Source: an uncultured Desulfovibrio sp.
Lineage (GTDB): Bacteria > Desulfobacterota > Desulfovibrionia > Desulfovibrionales > Desulfovibrionaceae
DNA: 64,000 nt
Reading direction: 5' to 3'
NCBI GenBank assembly: GCA_910587035.1
Contig: CAJUMQ010000011.1
Span: 14,807-78,806, forward strand
The notes beneath the pieces were generated by a model. The model was not told the origin of the DNA. It ran no database searches and saw only the letters and a list, made by a program, of their open reading frames with translations. Made by a program: the position numbers and the translations under genes. Every line of letters starts with the position of its first letter. The stretch's first letter is position 1. Positions 1-8,171 of the stretch are shown one piece after another.

Positions 1-117
1 TGCACCTCAAATTGGATGCTCCAGCATACTCCCCCATCATGGCAGGATGGGCTGTATGCCCAAATATCTGCCATAATTCTTCAGGATAATCGCCGATTAT
101 CCCAACAGGGGGAAACA

Positions 118-2115
118 ATGCCAACCAGACGAGAATGCGCCAATGCCATCAGGGCCCTGGCCATTGATGCCATAGAAAAAGCACATTCAGGGCATCCAGG
201 AGCGCCGCTTGGCATGGCTGATATGGCTGAAGCGCTGTGGCGTGGATTTTTAAGACACAATCCTGCAGATCCCGCATGGCCGGATCGTGACCGGTTCATA
301 CTTTCCAATGGCCACGCATCCATGCTCCTGTACGCATTGCTTCATCTCACAGGATATGATCTCCCGATTGAGGAAATTCGCAACTTCCGCCAGCTCAACT
401 CCAAAACTCCTGGACATCCTGAGCGAGGGGTCACTCCTGGTGTTGAAATGACAACAGGGCCTCTGGGGCAGGGCATAGCCTCCGCAGTAGGCATTGCCAT
501 GGCGGAAGCCCTGCTTGCAACCAGATTCAACAGGCCTGATTTCCCCGTAGTCAATCATTATACCTGGTGCTTTCTTGGCGATGGCTGCATGATGGAAGGT
601 GTCTCCCATGAGGCATGCGCACTTGCCGGCACATGGAAACTGGGAAAACTTATCGCCTTCTACGATTCCAATGGCATATCCATTGATGGCAAGATAGATC
701 CCTGGTTCAGTGAAAATACAGGCCAGAGATTTGCCGCCTATGACTGGCAGGTCATTGGCCCCATTGACGGTCATGACTGCAATGCGCTTGATGCTGCCAT
801 AAAGGAGGCCCAGGCGGAGACTGGCAAGCCATCCCTCATTATCTGCAAAACCCATATCGGTTTTGGATCACCCAAGGAGGACTCACCCGCAAGCCATGGC
901 TCGCCTCTGGGTGAAAATGCCGCCAGGACAACCAGGGAGGCCATTGGCTGGAATGAAGACACCTTTGTGGTACCCGGAGAAATACGGGAGGCCTGGGATG
1001 CCCGCAAGAAAGGCGCAAGTCTGGAAAAAGCCTGGAATGAAATGTTCGCTGCATATGCGGAGACATATCCTGGGCTGGCAACCGAGTTTAAGCGGCGCAT
1101 AGGAGGGGAGCTGCCAGCATCCTGGCCGGAAATATCCCGCAGGGCCAGATCCCATGCCACAAGACAGACTGCGGATCAGGCCACCAGGGTGGCATCCCAT
1201 AAATGCCTGGAGGTATTTGTGCCGGATATGCCTGAACTGTTGGGTGGATCTGCCGATCTTTCTGGCTCTGTTGGCACGCAGACAGCTGCGTCAAATCCAG
1301 TGGATGTGGCCAATTACACAGGCAACTATCTTTTTTACGGCGTGCGGGAATTTGGCATGGGCGCAATAATGAATGGCATTGCCATCCATGGCGGCTTTAT
1401 CCCCTATGCTGGCACATTTCTCGCCTTTTCCGATCAGGCCAAGAATGCCTTGCGGCTGGCGGCCATAATGCAGCTCCATGTCATCTGGATTTTGACACAT
1501 GATTCCATTGGCGTAGGGGAGGATGGGCCGACCCATCAACCTGTTGAGCAAATTGCGGCATTGCGGCTCATACCGGGCCTCAATGTCTGGCGCCCCTGCG
1601 ATGATGTTGAAACCACCGCGGCCTGGATCTCCGCAATAACTTCCAAAACCGCACCCACCGCGCTTGTGCTCTCACGCCAGAAGCTGGCACAGTTTGCACA
1701 TCCCAATCAGGAAGACCTGGCCAGGGGTGGATATATTCTCAAGGATTGCCAGGGGGAACCGGAAATTATTCTCATGGCCACAGGCTCTGAGGTGCAGCTT
1801 GCCATGGCGGCTGCCGATGAGCTGAATGGCTCAGGCATACGCGCACGGGTAGTGTCCATGCCATGCTGTGAGATTTTTGACAGGCAGCCGGATGACTGGA
1901 AAGAAAAGGTTCTGCCAGCCAATGCCAAATGCCGCATTGCCATCGAAGCGGCTTCTGCCGACTGGTGGCGCCGCTATGTTGGACTTGATGGCGCTGTCAT
2001 TGGCATGACGGGCTACGGCAGCTCGGCGCCTGGCAAGGAGCTGTTCAAGCATTTTGGTTTTACGGTGGAGCATGTGGTGGAGACAGCAAAAGATCTTGTT
2101 TCCAAAAATCGGTGA
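118..2115 (+). CDS. tkt: Transketolase
   Basis: Transketolase transfers two-carbon ketol units between sugar phosphates in the non-oxidative pentose phosphate pathway, using thiamine diphosphate and Mg2+ in the cytosol. The product is 665 residues, the usual family length. Visible marks are HSGHPGAPLG near residue 23, the cofactor/metal motif GDGCMMEG near residue 154 and GEDGPTHQPVE near residue 465 in the pyrimidine-binding half. The open frame runs back to position 16, but the ATG at 118 has a purine-rich ribosome-binding site (AGGGGGAAA, 107-115) and leads directly into the normal transketolase N-terminus, so the upstream extension is rejected. pgk follows 84 nt downstream on the same strand, giving a small carbon-metabolism pair. 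Confidence 0.96.
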   Translation: MPTRRECANAIRALAIDAIEKAHSGHPGAPLGMADMAEALWRGFLRHNPADPAWPDRDRFILSNGHASMLLYALLHLTGYDLPIEEIRNFRQLNSKTPGHPERGVTPGVEMTTGPLGQGIASAVGIAMAEALLATRFNRPDFPVVNHYTWCFLGDGCMMEGVSHEACALAGTWKLGKLIAFYDSNGISIDGKIDPWFSENTGQRFAAYDWQVIGPIDGHDCNALDAAIKEAQAETGKPSLIICKTHIGFGSPKEDSPASHGSPLGENAARTTREAIGWNEDTFVVPGEIREAWDARKKGASLEKAWNEMFAAYAETYPGLATEFKRRIGGELPASWPEISRRARSHATRQTADQATRVASHKCLEVFVPDMPELLGGSADLSGSVGTQTAASNPVDVANYTGNYLFYGVREFGMGAIMNGIAIHGGFIPYAGTFLAFSDQAKNALRLAAIMQLHVIWILTHDSIGVGEDGPTHQPVEQIAALRLIPGLNVWRPCDDVETTAAWISAITSKTAPTALVLSRQKLAQFAHPNQEDLARGGYILKDCQGEPEIILMATGSEVQLAMAAADELNGSGIRARVVSMPCCEIFDRQPDDWKEKVLPANAKCRIAIEAASADWWRRYVGLDGAVIGMTGYGSSAPGKELFKHFGFTVEHVVETAKDLVSKNR

Positions 2116-2199
2116 ATCCCGCCCCGGCTCCCTGCCGGCAAGGCTTGCAAGAATGGCAAAACAGACAGATAATGGCTGAAATCATTATGGAGAATTGCA

Positions 2200-3375
2200 A
2201 TGAAAGTAAAAAAGCTGGCGGATGTTGATTGCAAGGGCAAGACTGTTGTCATCAGGGAAGACCTCAATGTGCCCATGAAGGATGGCAAGATCAGCAATGA
2301 CAAGCGCATACGGGCCGCATTGCCAACCATCAAAATGGCTCTGGACAAGGGCGCTGGCGTGGTGCTTCTTTCCCACCTCGGTCGCCCCACGGAAGGGGAG
2401 TTTGAGGAAAAATTTTCATTAAAGCCTGTGGCCGCGCATCTGGGCGAACTGCTTGGCAAGACCGTTAAGGTCGTCGACAAAATAGAGGATGCCAAACCAA
2501 ACCCCGGCGAAGTTGTGCTCGTTGAAAATATCCGTTTTTTCAAGGGTGAAAAGAAAAATAATCCGGAGCTTGCCAAAAAGCTTGCCTCCCTTGGCGATAT
2601 TTATGTAATGGATGCATTTGGGGCGGCCCATCGTGCCCATGCCTCCACAGAAGCAGCGGTTCGCGATGCCGCCATAGCCTGCGCTGGCCCCCTGATGGTG
2701 GCTGAGCTGGACGCCTTCGCAAAAGTGCTGGAAAATCCCAGCCGGCCTCTGGCGGCCATCATTGGCGGCTCCAAGGTTTCCACCAAGCTGGGAGTGCTGG
2801 AGAATTTGCTTAAAAAGGTTGATATTCTCATTGTTGGCGGCGGCATTGCCAATACATTCCTGGCTGCGGCCGGCTATGATGTGGGCGCATCCCTGTACGA
2901 GCCGGAACTGCTGGATGAAGCCAAAAAAATCATGGAAACAGCCAAAAAGCTGGGCAAAGAGCTGCCTTTGCCAGTGGATGTGGTAACGGCCAGTGAACTT
3001 GCCGAAGGACAGAAGGCGGATGTTCACCCGGTGGATGCCGTGCCTGCCGGTCAAATGATTCTTGATATCGGCCCCAAGACTGTGGCTCTCTATGAAGATA
3101 TTCTTGGCAAAGCCAAAACCATTGTCTGGAACGGGCCAGTTGGCGCTTTTGAAATTGAGCCCTTTGGTGCTGGCACAAAGGCCCTGGCTGAATATCTTGC
3201 CAACTGCGGCGCCTTTGTGGTGATTGGTGGCGGCGATTCCGTCGCGGCTGTTGAAAGTTATGGCCTTGCCGATAAAATGGGCTATATTTCTACGGGTGGC
3301 GGAGCATCCCTGGAATTGCTGGAAGGCAAGATTCTCCCATCTGTTGCCGCATTGCAGGACAGGGCGGAAAAATAG
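2200..3375 (+). CDS. pgk: Phosphoglycerate kinase
   Basis: Cytosolic glycolytic/gluconeogenic enzyme that transfers phosphate between 1,3-bisphosphoglycerate and ADP. The 391-residue length is typical. The N-terminal substrate-binding signature is clear (VVIREDLNVPM near residue 17, then LLSHLGRP near residue 55). The C-terminal nucleotide-binding region includes IVWNGPVGAFE and the glycine-rich GGGDSVAAVE and STGGGASLELL. The ATG at 2200 follows a GGAG-type ribosome-binding site. It lies 84 nt after tkt and is followed by a perfect inverted repeat before era. Nothing unusual is seen in the catalytic motifs. Confidence 0.97.
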   Translation: MKVKKLADVDCKGKTVVIREDLNVPMKDGKISNDKRIRAALPTIKMALDKGAGVVLLSHLGRPTEGEFEEKFSLKPVAAHLGELLGKTVKVVDKIEDAKPNPGEVVLVENIRFFKGEKKNNPELAKKLASLGDIYVMDAFGAAHRAHASTEAAVRDAAIACAGPLMVAELDAFAKVLENPSRPLAAIIGGSKVSTKLGVLENLLKKVDILIVGGGIANTFLAAAGYDVGASLYEPELLDEAKKIMETAKKLGKELPLPVDVVTASELAEGQKADVHPVDAVPAGQMILDIGPKTVALYEDILGKAKTIVWNGPVGAFEIEPFGAGTKALAEYLANCGAFVVIGGGDSVAAVESYGLADKMGYISTGGGASLELLEGKILPSVAALQDRAEK

Positions 3376-3399
3376 TCATAGAAAACATTCTTTTTTGCA

Positions 3400-3431
3400 T
3401 ATCCTGCCGCATAATTCCCTGCGGCAGGATA
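3400..3431. terminator. Perfect inverted repeat between pgk and era
   Basis: A 12-bp perfect stem (TATCCTGCCGCA at 3400-3411, complement at 3420-3431) with an 8-nt loop sits 24 nt after the pgk stop. There is no U-tract on its 3' side on either strand, so it is not a textbook intrinsic terminator. It may be a processing or stabilising hairpin, or a weak terminator. Confidence 0.5.
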
Positions 3432-3457
3432 GTGTGAATGAATAAAGACCACTCAAT

Positions 3458-4393
3458 ATGGAAAATAAAAAAACAGAACACAGATGCGGATGGGTAGCCA
3501 TAGCCGGTCCGGCCAATGCTGGCAAGTCAACCCTGCTCAATGCCATGCTGGGGCAAAAGGTGGCCATTGTCACACCAAAGCCGCAGACCACCCGCAATCA
3601 GATTGTTGGCATTCTGACCGACAATGACGCGCAGATAATTTTTATGGATACACCTGGCATCTCCCAGCTCAGGGGCAAGCTCAACCGCACCATGGTGCAG
3701 GCCGCCTGGCAGAGCCTTGGCCAGGCTGATCTGGTGATGCTTGTGCTTGATGCCAATCTGTATATTCGCCATCCGGAATATCTGGAGCGTGATCTGGCAG
3801 CCTTTGCCGATGCCCTCAAAGACAGCAAAAAGCCTGTGGTGGTTGTCCCCAACAAGGTTGACCTGTTTGGGGACAAGAGCAAAATGCTGCCCCTGCTTAC
3901 CAAAATTGGCGAATTGTGGCCAAATGCCGAGATATTCCCGGTATCCGCAGTCACCAGGGATGGCCTTGATGAGCTCAAGGTGCTTTTGACAGCAAAATTG
4001 CCTGCTGGTCCGGCCCTTTATCCAGAGGATCAGGTATCCACGGCGCCCATGCGCTTTATGGCGGCCGAGATTATCCGCGAAAAGCTCTATCTGCATCTTC
4101 ATCAGGAAGTGCCTTATGGCGTGGCAGTGGATGTGGAAAGCTGGGAAGAAAACGAGGAACGCGGGCAGACGGTTATCCACGCAGTCATCTATGTAGCCAA
4201 GCCCATGTACAAGGCCATGATCATCGGCAAAAACGGCTCCGGCATCAAGGAGATTGGCACAGAGGCCAGAATGGAGATCCAGGAGCTTTTGGGAGGCCGT
4301 GTGCACCTGGAGCTTTGGGTGAAGGTGCGTGAAAACTGGATGGACGATCCGGCTTTTTTGCGTGAGCTTGGACAGTCCGCACAACCGGTATAG
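3458..4393 (+). CDS. era: GTPase Era
   Basis: Era is a membrane-associated GTPase that binds the 3' end of 16S rRNA during 30S subunit maturation. The 311-residue product has the whole family architecture. G1 reads GPANAGKST (A where most Era proteins have V), G3 is DTPG, and G4 is NKVD. A C-terminal KH domain carries the GKNGSG loop near residue 258. The ATG at 3458 gives the normal N-terminus. The next gene begins 2 nt after the stop, so era and the PLP-binding gene are almost certainly cotranscribed. Confidence 0.96.
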   Translation: MENKKTEHRCGWVAIAGPANAGKSTLLNAMLGQKVAIVTPKPQTTRNQIVGILTDNDAQIIFMDTPGISQLRGKLNRTMVQAAWQSLGQADLVMLVLDANLYIRHPEYLERDLAAFADALKDSKKPVVVVPNKVDLFGDKSKMLPLLTKIGELWPNAEIFPVSAVTRDGLDELKVLLTAKLPAGPALYPEDQVSTAPMRFMAAEIIREKLYLHLHQEVPYGVAVDVESWEENEERGQTVIHAVIYVAKPMYKAMIIGKNGSGIKEIGTEARMEIQELLGGRVHLELWVKVRENWMDDPAFLRELGQSAQPV

Positions 4394-4395
4394 CC

Positions 4396-5103
4396 ATGCT
4401 GACAGCCGGACAGCTCACAGCCAATCTGGAGAAAGTGCGGCACCGGGTTGATGACGCCTGCAGACGCGCCAACCGCAACCCGGCAGATGTAACCCTGCTT
4501 GCTGTATCCAAACTTCAGCCAGCAGCCGCACTGCGCGATATAGCCATGGCTGGACAGATGGATTTCGGGGAAAATTATGTTCAGGAAGCCATGCAAAAAA
4601 TGGCGGATCTGGCGGATCTTAATCTGTGCTGGCATATGACCGGCCATGTCCAGAGCCGCAAGGCCGGTGATGTGGCCGGCAGGTTTGCCCTGATTCATAC
4701 CCTTGATTCCCAAAAGTTGGCAGCAGCGCTGGAAAGGCATCTTGTAGGCAAAAATTTGCTCCAGAATGTGCTTATTGAGGTCAATATAGCGCAGGAGCCT
4801 CAAAAGGGCGGCATAGATCCAGATCACCTTCAGGAACTGGGCGAATATGTTTTGGCAAATTGCCCACATCTTGCATTAAGGGGTGTCATGTGCCTGCCTC
4901 CGGTTTTTGACAATGGCGAGGCTGCCAGACCATGGTTTAAAAAGTTGAGGGAATTGCGGTCAGATCTGGCAAAAGGGCTGGACATGGATTTGCCTGTGCT
5001 CTCCATGGGCATGAGTGGCGATTTTGAAGCAGCCATTGCCGAAGGCGCCACCATAATCAGAATAGGCACAGCCATTTTTGGGCCAAGAGCAGTAAAAAAA
5101 TAA
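4396..5103 (+). CDS. YggS/PROSC-family pyridoxal-phosphate homeostasis protein
   Basis: This family (YggS/PLPBP) is a single TIM-barrel domain related to the N-terminal domain of alanine racemase. It binds pyridoxal 5'-phosphate and helps keep vitamin B6 and amino-acid pools balanced, with no known catalysis. The product is 235 residues. The PLP lysine lies in LLAVSKL (Lys39). Other family motifs are FGENYVQEA, the WHMTGHVQSRK segment (family form WHfIGxLQxNK) and the C-terminal LSMGMSGDFEAAI and TIIRIGTAIFG. It starts 2 nt after era. A gap of about 108 nt with a short palindrome (GGCCATG/CATGGCC) separates it from fliL. Confidence 0.93.
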   Translation: MLTAGQLTANLEKVRHRVDDACRRANRNPADVTLLAVSKLQPAAALRDIAMAGQMDFGENYVQEAMQKMADLADLNLCWHMTGHVQSRKAGDVAGRFALIHTLDSQKLAAALERHLVGKNLLQNVLIEVNIAQEPQKGGIDPDHLQELGEYVLANCPHLALRGVMCLPPVFDNGEAARPWFKKLRELRSDLAKGLDMDLPVLSMGMSGDFEAAIAEGATIIRIGTAIFGPRAVKK

Positions 5104-5211
5104 TACTTCATGGCGTCTTTGGCATATTGTTAACATTGCATCGATTCACAGGCTTATCTAAAAGGCCTTTTATGATGGCCATGTCAGGCATGGCCAGGGA
5201 GCACCAAGCTG

Positions 5212-5826
5212 ATGGCGGCAAAGGACAACAAGGAAAAAGAAGCTGCATTGCCGGAAGGGCAGGCGGAAAAGCCAAAAAAGAAATCAAAACTTAAAAAAAT
5301 TGTCATAATTCTGGCGATTCTGATTATGACACTTGGCGGGGCCGGACTTGGCGCATACTGGTGGTTTTATATGCGCACCCCAGTGACTGACGATGGCTCT
5401 CCCGCACCGGCCAGCCAGGAGACGCAGGCAGATTCGGCTCAGACCGCGCAGCAGCCGGCTGCCAAGGATGACAAGGCATCTTTGAATTCCGCCCGTATCG
5501 AAAGGCAGAGCGACCTGCCAAGAAGTGTTGGCATGGTTTTGCCATTGCCGCCAATCACAGTGAATCTGGCGGAACCAGGCGGCAGGCGCTATCTCAAGCT
5601 TGGCATGGAAGTTGAAGTCAATTCCGATGTCTCCACCCAGCTCAAGGCACAGAATGCCCGCATAATGGATGCCATCATCATGCTGCTTGCAGGCAAGACA
5701 TATGGGGAGATCTCAACTCCGGATGGCAAGGTTCTGCTAAAGGCGGAGATTGCCGCCAGACTTAATCAGATTCTTGGCGCCCAGAGAGTTGTGCGTGTAT
5801 ATTTTACAGACTTTGTGATTGAGTAG
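5212..5826 (+). CDS. fliL: Flagellar basal-body protein FliL
   Basis: FliL is a single-pass inner-membrane protein around the flagellar stator and supports motor torque. The 204-residue product begins with a lysine-rich cytoplasmic segment, then one transmembrane helix at about residues 28-50. A Pro/Ala/Gln-rich linker follows, then the conserved periplasmic domain, with PITVNLAEPGGRRYLKLGME in the middle and the family C-terminus RVVRVYFTDFVIE. A purine-rich site (AGGGAG) precedes the ATG at 5212. It opens the flagellar cluster fliL-fliN-fliO-fliP-fliQ. fliM, normally directly after fliL, is absent here. Confidence 0.93.
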   Translation: MAAKDNKEKEAALPEGQAEKPKKKSKLKKIVIILAILIMTLGGAGLGAYWWFYMRTPVTDDGSPAPASQETQADSAQTAQQPAAKDDKASLNSARIERQSDLPRSVGMVLPLPPITVNLAEPGGRRYLKLGMEVEVNSDVSTQLKAQNARIMDAIIMLLAGKTYGEISTPDGKVLLKAEIAARLNQILGAQRVVRVYFTDFVIE

Positions 5827-5870
5827 CGCGACATTGACCATTTAATCAGCACCAGCAAAAGAGGTTTTTT

Positions 5871-6431
5871 ATGTCTCAGGATGACGATCAGGACGCCCTG
5901 GCTGCCCAGTGGGCAGCTGAACTGGAAGCGGATGGAGTGAGTACAGATCCGGATGCCGCTGCAGGAAAAGGTTCGTCTGACGATGAGCTGGCCGCGGAAT
6001 GGGCGGATGCTCTGGCCACAGAAGAGGAGCAAAGGGGCCCGGCTGCCTTTGGTAGCGCCGCGTCAGGCGCCGGCACCAATGCCAATGGCGGCACTCTGCA
6101 CAGTCCGGCAACAGACGCGCATTTTCAGGACATGACAGAGATGTCCAAACAGCCTCAAGACAAGAATCTCAAGAGGGAACTGGATTTCATTCTCGATATT
6201 CCCCTTGACGTTTCCGCAGAGCTTGGACGCACTCGTCTGCTGATAAACGAGCTTTTGCAGCTTGGTCAGGGCTCGGTTGTGGAACTAAACAAGCTGGCTG
6301 GCGAACCATTGGAGGTTTATGTCAATGGCAAGCTGGTAGCCAGAGGCGAGGCTGTGGTCATCAATGAAAAATTTGGTGTGCGCCTGACGGATATTATCAG
6401 CCCCATTGAGAGGGTAAAACAGCTTGGCTGA
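5871..6431 (+). CDS. fliN: Flagellar motor switch protein FliN with duplicated N-terminal motif
   Basis: FliN is a C-ring (switch complex) protein that works with FliG and FliM in rotation switching and docks the export ATPase complex through FliH. The C-terminal third is a standard SpoA domain (LDFILDIPLDVSAELGRT, then NKLAGEPLEVYVNGKLVARG and VRLTDIISPIERVKQLG). The first 100 residues are acidic, Ala/Gly-rich and probably disordered. They hold two copies of a motif, DALAAQWAAEL and DELAAEWADAL, that resembles the short FliN N-terminal segment of enteric bacteria (DDLWAEAL). The stop overlaps the fliO start by 8 nt. A fliM gene is not present next to it. Confidence 0.93.
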   Translation: MSQDDDQDALAAQWAAELEADGVSTDPDAAAGKGSSDDELAAEWADALATEEEQRGPAAFGSAASGAGTNANGGTLHSPATDAHFQDMTEMSKQPQDKNLKRELDFILDIPLDVSAELGRTRLLINELLQLGQGSVVELNKLAGEPLEVYVNGKLVARGEAVVINEKFGVRLTDIISPIERVKQLG

Positions 6432-7074
6432 TGTGGGTGCCGAGCCCCTTTCTGGTGCCGGGCTCTCCGGCAATGCCGTGCGCGGCATAGCCGAGAACGC
6501 GGTAGATCCACTATCCCCACAGGGGGTCGCCAATGCCAGCCAGGATTCCCTGGCCGAAATTGTGCATCAGGCTGCCGATTTCATTGTCAGCGGTTTTGAT
6601 CTGGCGGGCAGGGCAGTGGGCGAGGCTGTGGATGTGGCCTCCAACAAGGCTTTTCAGGGGGCGGCCAATGTTGGCGCCAATATTGCCACTCCGCCAGATA
6701 GCCTGGGACAGCCTGTATTTTCCTGGGGGGGATATTTTCAGGCTCTTGGCATCCTTTGTCTGCTATTGGCGGCCTTGTGGTTTGGAGTCTGGCTTTTGCG
6801 CCGGTATGGTAAATTTAATTTTATTCCCCGTCCCGGCTCCCTGCCAAAAAACGCGCTTGTAATGGAAGCGCAAATGCCACTTGGGCCAAGAAAAGGCCTC
6901 ATGGTGGTACGATTTTTGAATAGAAGATTGCTGCTGGGGGTGACTGATCATCAGATCACCTATATTACGGAGGAAAGTGCGCAAGATGGGCGGCAAAAAT
7001 CTGACTTTCAGGGCATCATGGAACAGGCGCGCAACAGCAGTGCTGATTCTGGCACTGGTGGCGCTGTTTCCTGA
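6424..7074 (+). CDS. fliO: Flagellar biosynthesis protein FliO
   Basis: FliO assists assembly of the FliP ring in the flagellar type III export gate. The 216-residue product has an Ala/Asp-rich N-terminal stretch, one strong transmembrane helix (FQALGILCLLLAALWFGVWL, about residues 102-121) and the FliO-type cytoplasmic domain with LGPRKGLMVVRFLNRRLLLG. The start is uncertain. The frame opens with TTG at 6424 overlapping fliN, and a GTG at 6433 is also possible. Its 3' end overlaps fliP by about 89 nt, a long overlap that implies coupled translation. Confidence 0.88.
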   Translation: MADVGAEPLSGAGLSGNAVRGIAENAVDPLSPQGVANASQDSLAEIVHQAADFIVSGFDLAGRAVGEAVDVASNKAFQGAANVGANIATPPDSLGQPVFSWGGYFQALGILCLLLAALWFGVWLLRRYGKFNFIPRPGSLPKNALVMEAQMPLGPRKGLMVVRFLNRRLLLGVTDHQITYITEESAQDGRQKSDFQGIMEQARNSSADSGTGGAVS

Positions 7075-7780
7075 ACTGGCCTGTGCCGCTCAGGATTTAA
7101 CCATGCCTTCCATGTCCCTTACCCTTTCGGGTGGGGCGCCGGAACCGTCCAAGGTTTCGGTTCTATTGGAAATCCTTTTCCTGCTCACCATATTGTCAAT
7201 TGCTCCGGCAATTATGCTGACAATCACAAGCTTTACGCGCATTATCATCGTGTTCAGCTTTCTTAGGCAGGCAATGGGAGTGCAGCAGCTTCCTCCCACC
7301 CAGATATTGGCAAGCCTTGCCATTTTTATGACGGTGGTAATCATGTTTCCAGTAGGCCGTCAAATTAATAATGAAGCCTTGCAGCCATATCTCAATGAGC
7401 AGATAGATTATAAGATCGCGCTGGACCGCGCCCAGGAGCCACTGCGCACATTCATGTTCAAGCATACCAGGGAGAAGGATCTTTCCATTTTCTATTCCAT
7501 TTCCCGCATGGAGGCCCCGCGCACCAAGGAAGAGGTGCCGACCATGATGCTTGCAGCCGCATTTGTTATAAGCGAGCTGAAAACCGCCTTTACCATCGGC
7601 TTTTTGATTTATATTCCCTTTCTGGTAATGGACATGGTGGTTTCCAGCGTGCTTCTGGCAATGGGCATGATGATGCTGCCGCCAATGATGGTGTCGATGC
7701 CTTTCAAGCTGCTCCTGTTTGTGATGGTGGATGGCTGGAATCTGCTTGTTGGCTCACTGGTTAACAGTTTTCTTCTATAA
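6986..7780 (+). CDS. fliP: Flagellar type III export gate protein FliP
   Basis: FliP forms the core of the export-gate channel with FliQ and FliR in the inner membrane. FliP proteins carry a cleavable signal peptide, and one is visible here (hydrophobic AVLILALVALFPELACA). That supports a start inside fliO rather than further downstream. The ATG at 6986 is preferred, because the GTG at 6977 lies only 3 nt after the GGAGG at 6969-6973. Family motifs include TSFTRIIIVFSFLRQAMG, QLPPTQILASLAIFMT, and the C-terminal VMDMVVSSVLLAMGMMMLPP with the DGWNLLVGSL end. About 264 residues, normal length. Confidence 0.95.
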   Translation: MGGKNLTFRASWNRRATAVLILALVALFPELACAAQDLTMPSMSLTLSGGAPEPSKVSVLLEILFLLTILSIAPAIMLTITSFTRIIIVFSFLRQAMGVQQLPPTQILASLAIFMTVVIMFPVGRQINNEALQPYLNEQIDYKIALDRAQEPLRTFMFKHTREKDLSIFYSISRMEAPRTKEEVPTMMLAAAFVISELKTAFTIGFLIYIPFLVMDMVVSSVLLAMGMMMLPPMMVSMPFKLLLFVMVDGWNLLVGSLVNSFLL

Positions 7781-7802
7781 AGAATGATCAAGGGGGGATG
7801 CA

Positions 7803-8072
7803 ATGTCCACTGATTTTGTCATCGGTTTCGGCCGCCAGGCCATCGAACTTTGCCTCATGATGGCCTTGCCCATGCTGGGAGTCGGTCTTGGAGTTGGTGT
7901 TGTTGTAAGCGTCATCCAGGCGGCTACGCAGATTCAGGAACAGACATTGACATTCATCCCCAAAATTGTCTGCATGTTTCTTGCCCTGCTTCTGGCTCTT
8001 CCCTGGCTCATAGAGAGAATGACAACCTTTACGAGGGATGTATTCATCAACATTCCCACATATGTGCAGTGA
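7803..8072 (+). CDS. fliQ: Flagellar type III export gate protein FliQ
   Basis: FliQ is a small two-helix inner-membrane protein that wraps around the FliP/FliR core of the flagellar export gate. The 89-residue length is normal. Conserved features are the first helix (ALPMLGVGLGVGVVVSVIQA), the signature TQIQEQTLTFIPK and a second helix ending in PWLIERM. The ATG at 7803 has a strong G-rich ribosome-binding site 5 nt upstream. A strong terminator follows 40 nt after the stop, so fliR, flhB and flhA are not part of this transcript. Confidence 0.95.
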   Translation: MSTDFVIGFGRQAIELCLMMALPMLGVGLGVGVVVSVIQAATQIQEQTLTFIPKIVCMFLALLLALPWLIERMTTFTRDVFINIPTYVQ

Positions 8073-8111
8073 GTTGCCGCAACCATTGGTGAGCATTATG
8101 CTTGCAAGCAT

Positions 8112-8151
8112 AAAAAGGCTGGTTGAACACCTTGCTTCAGCCAGCCTTTTT
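8112..8151 (+). terminator. Intrinsic terminator after fliQ
   Basis: AAAAAGGCTGG (8112-8122) pairs with CCAGCCTTTTT (8141-8151). The stem extends inward to about 16 bp with one T-G pair, leaving an 8-nt loop, and ends in a T-run. This is a clear end for the flagellar transcript. Confidence 0.85.
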
Positions 8152-8171
8152 GCATGACGCAATAATCTTGC

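Noticed and set aside
16..117. N-terminal extension of transketolase from the ATG at 16
   Set aside because: The extension does not match the family start, and ATG 118 has a good ribosome-binding site.
3527..4384. 285-codon minus-strand frame opposite era
   Set aside because: Era is certain on the plus strand with all G motifs; the antisense frame has no motif.
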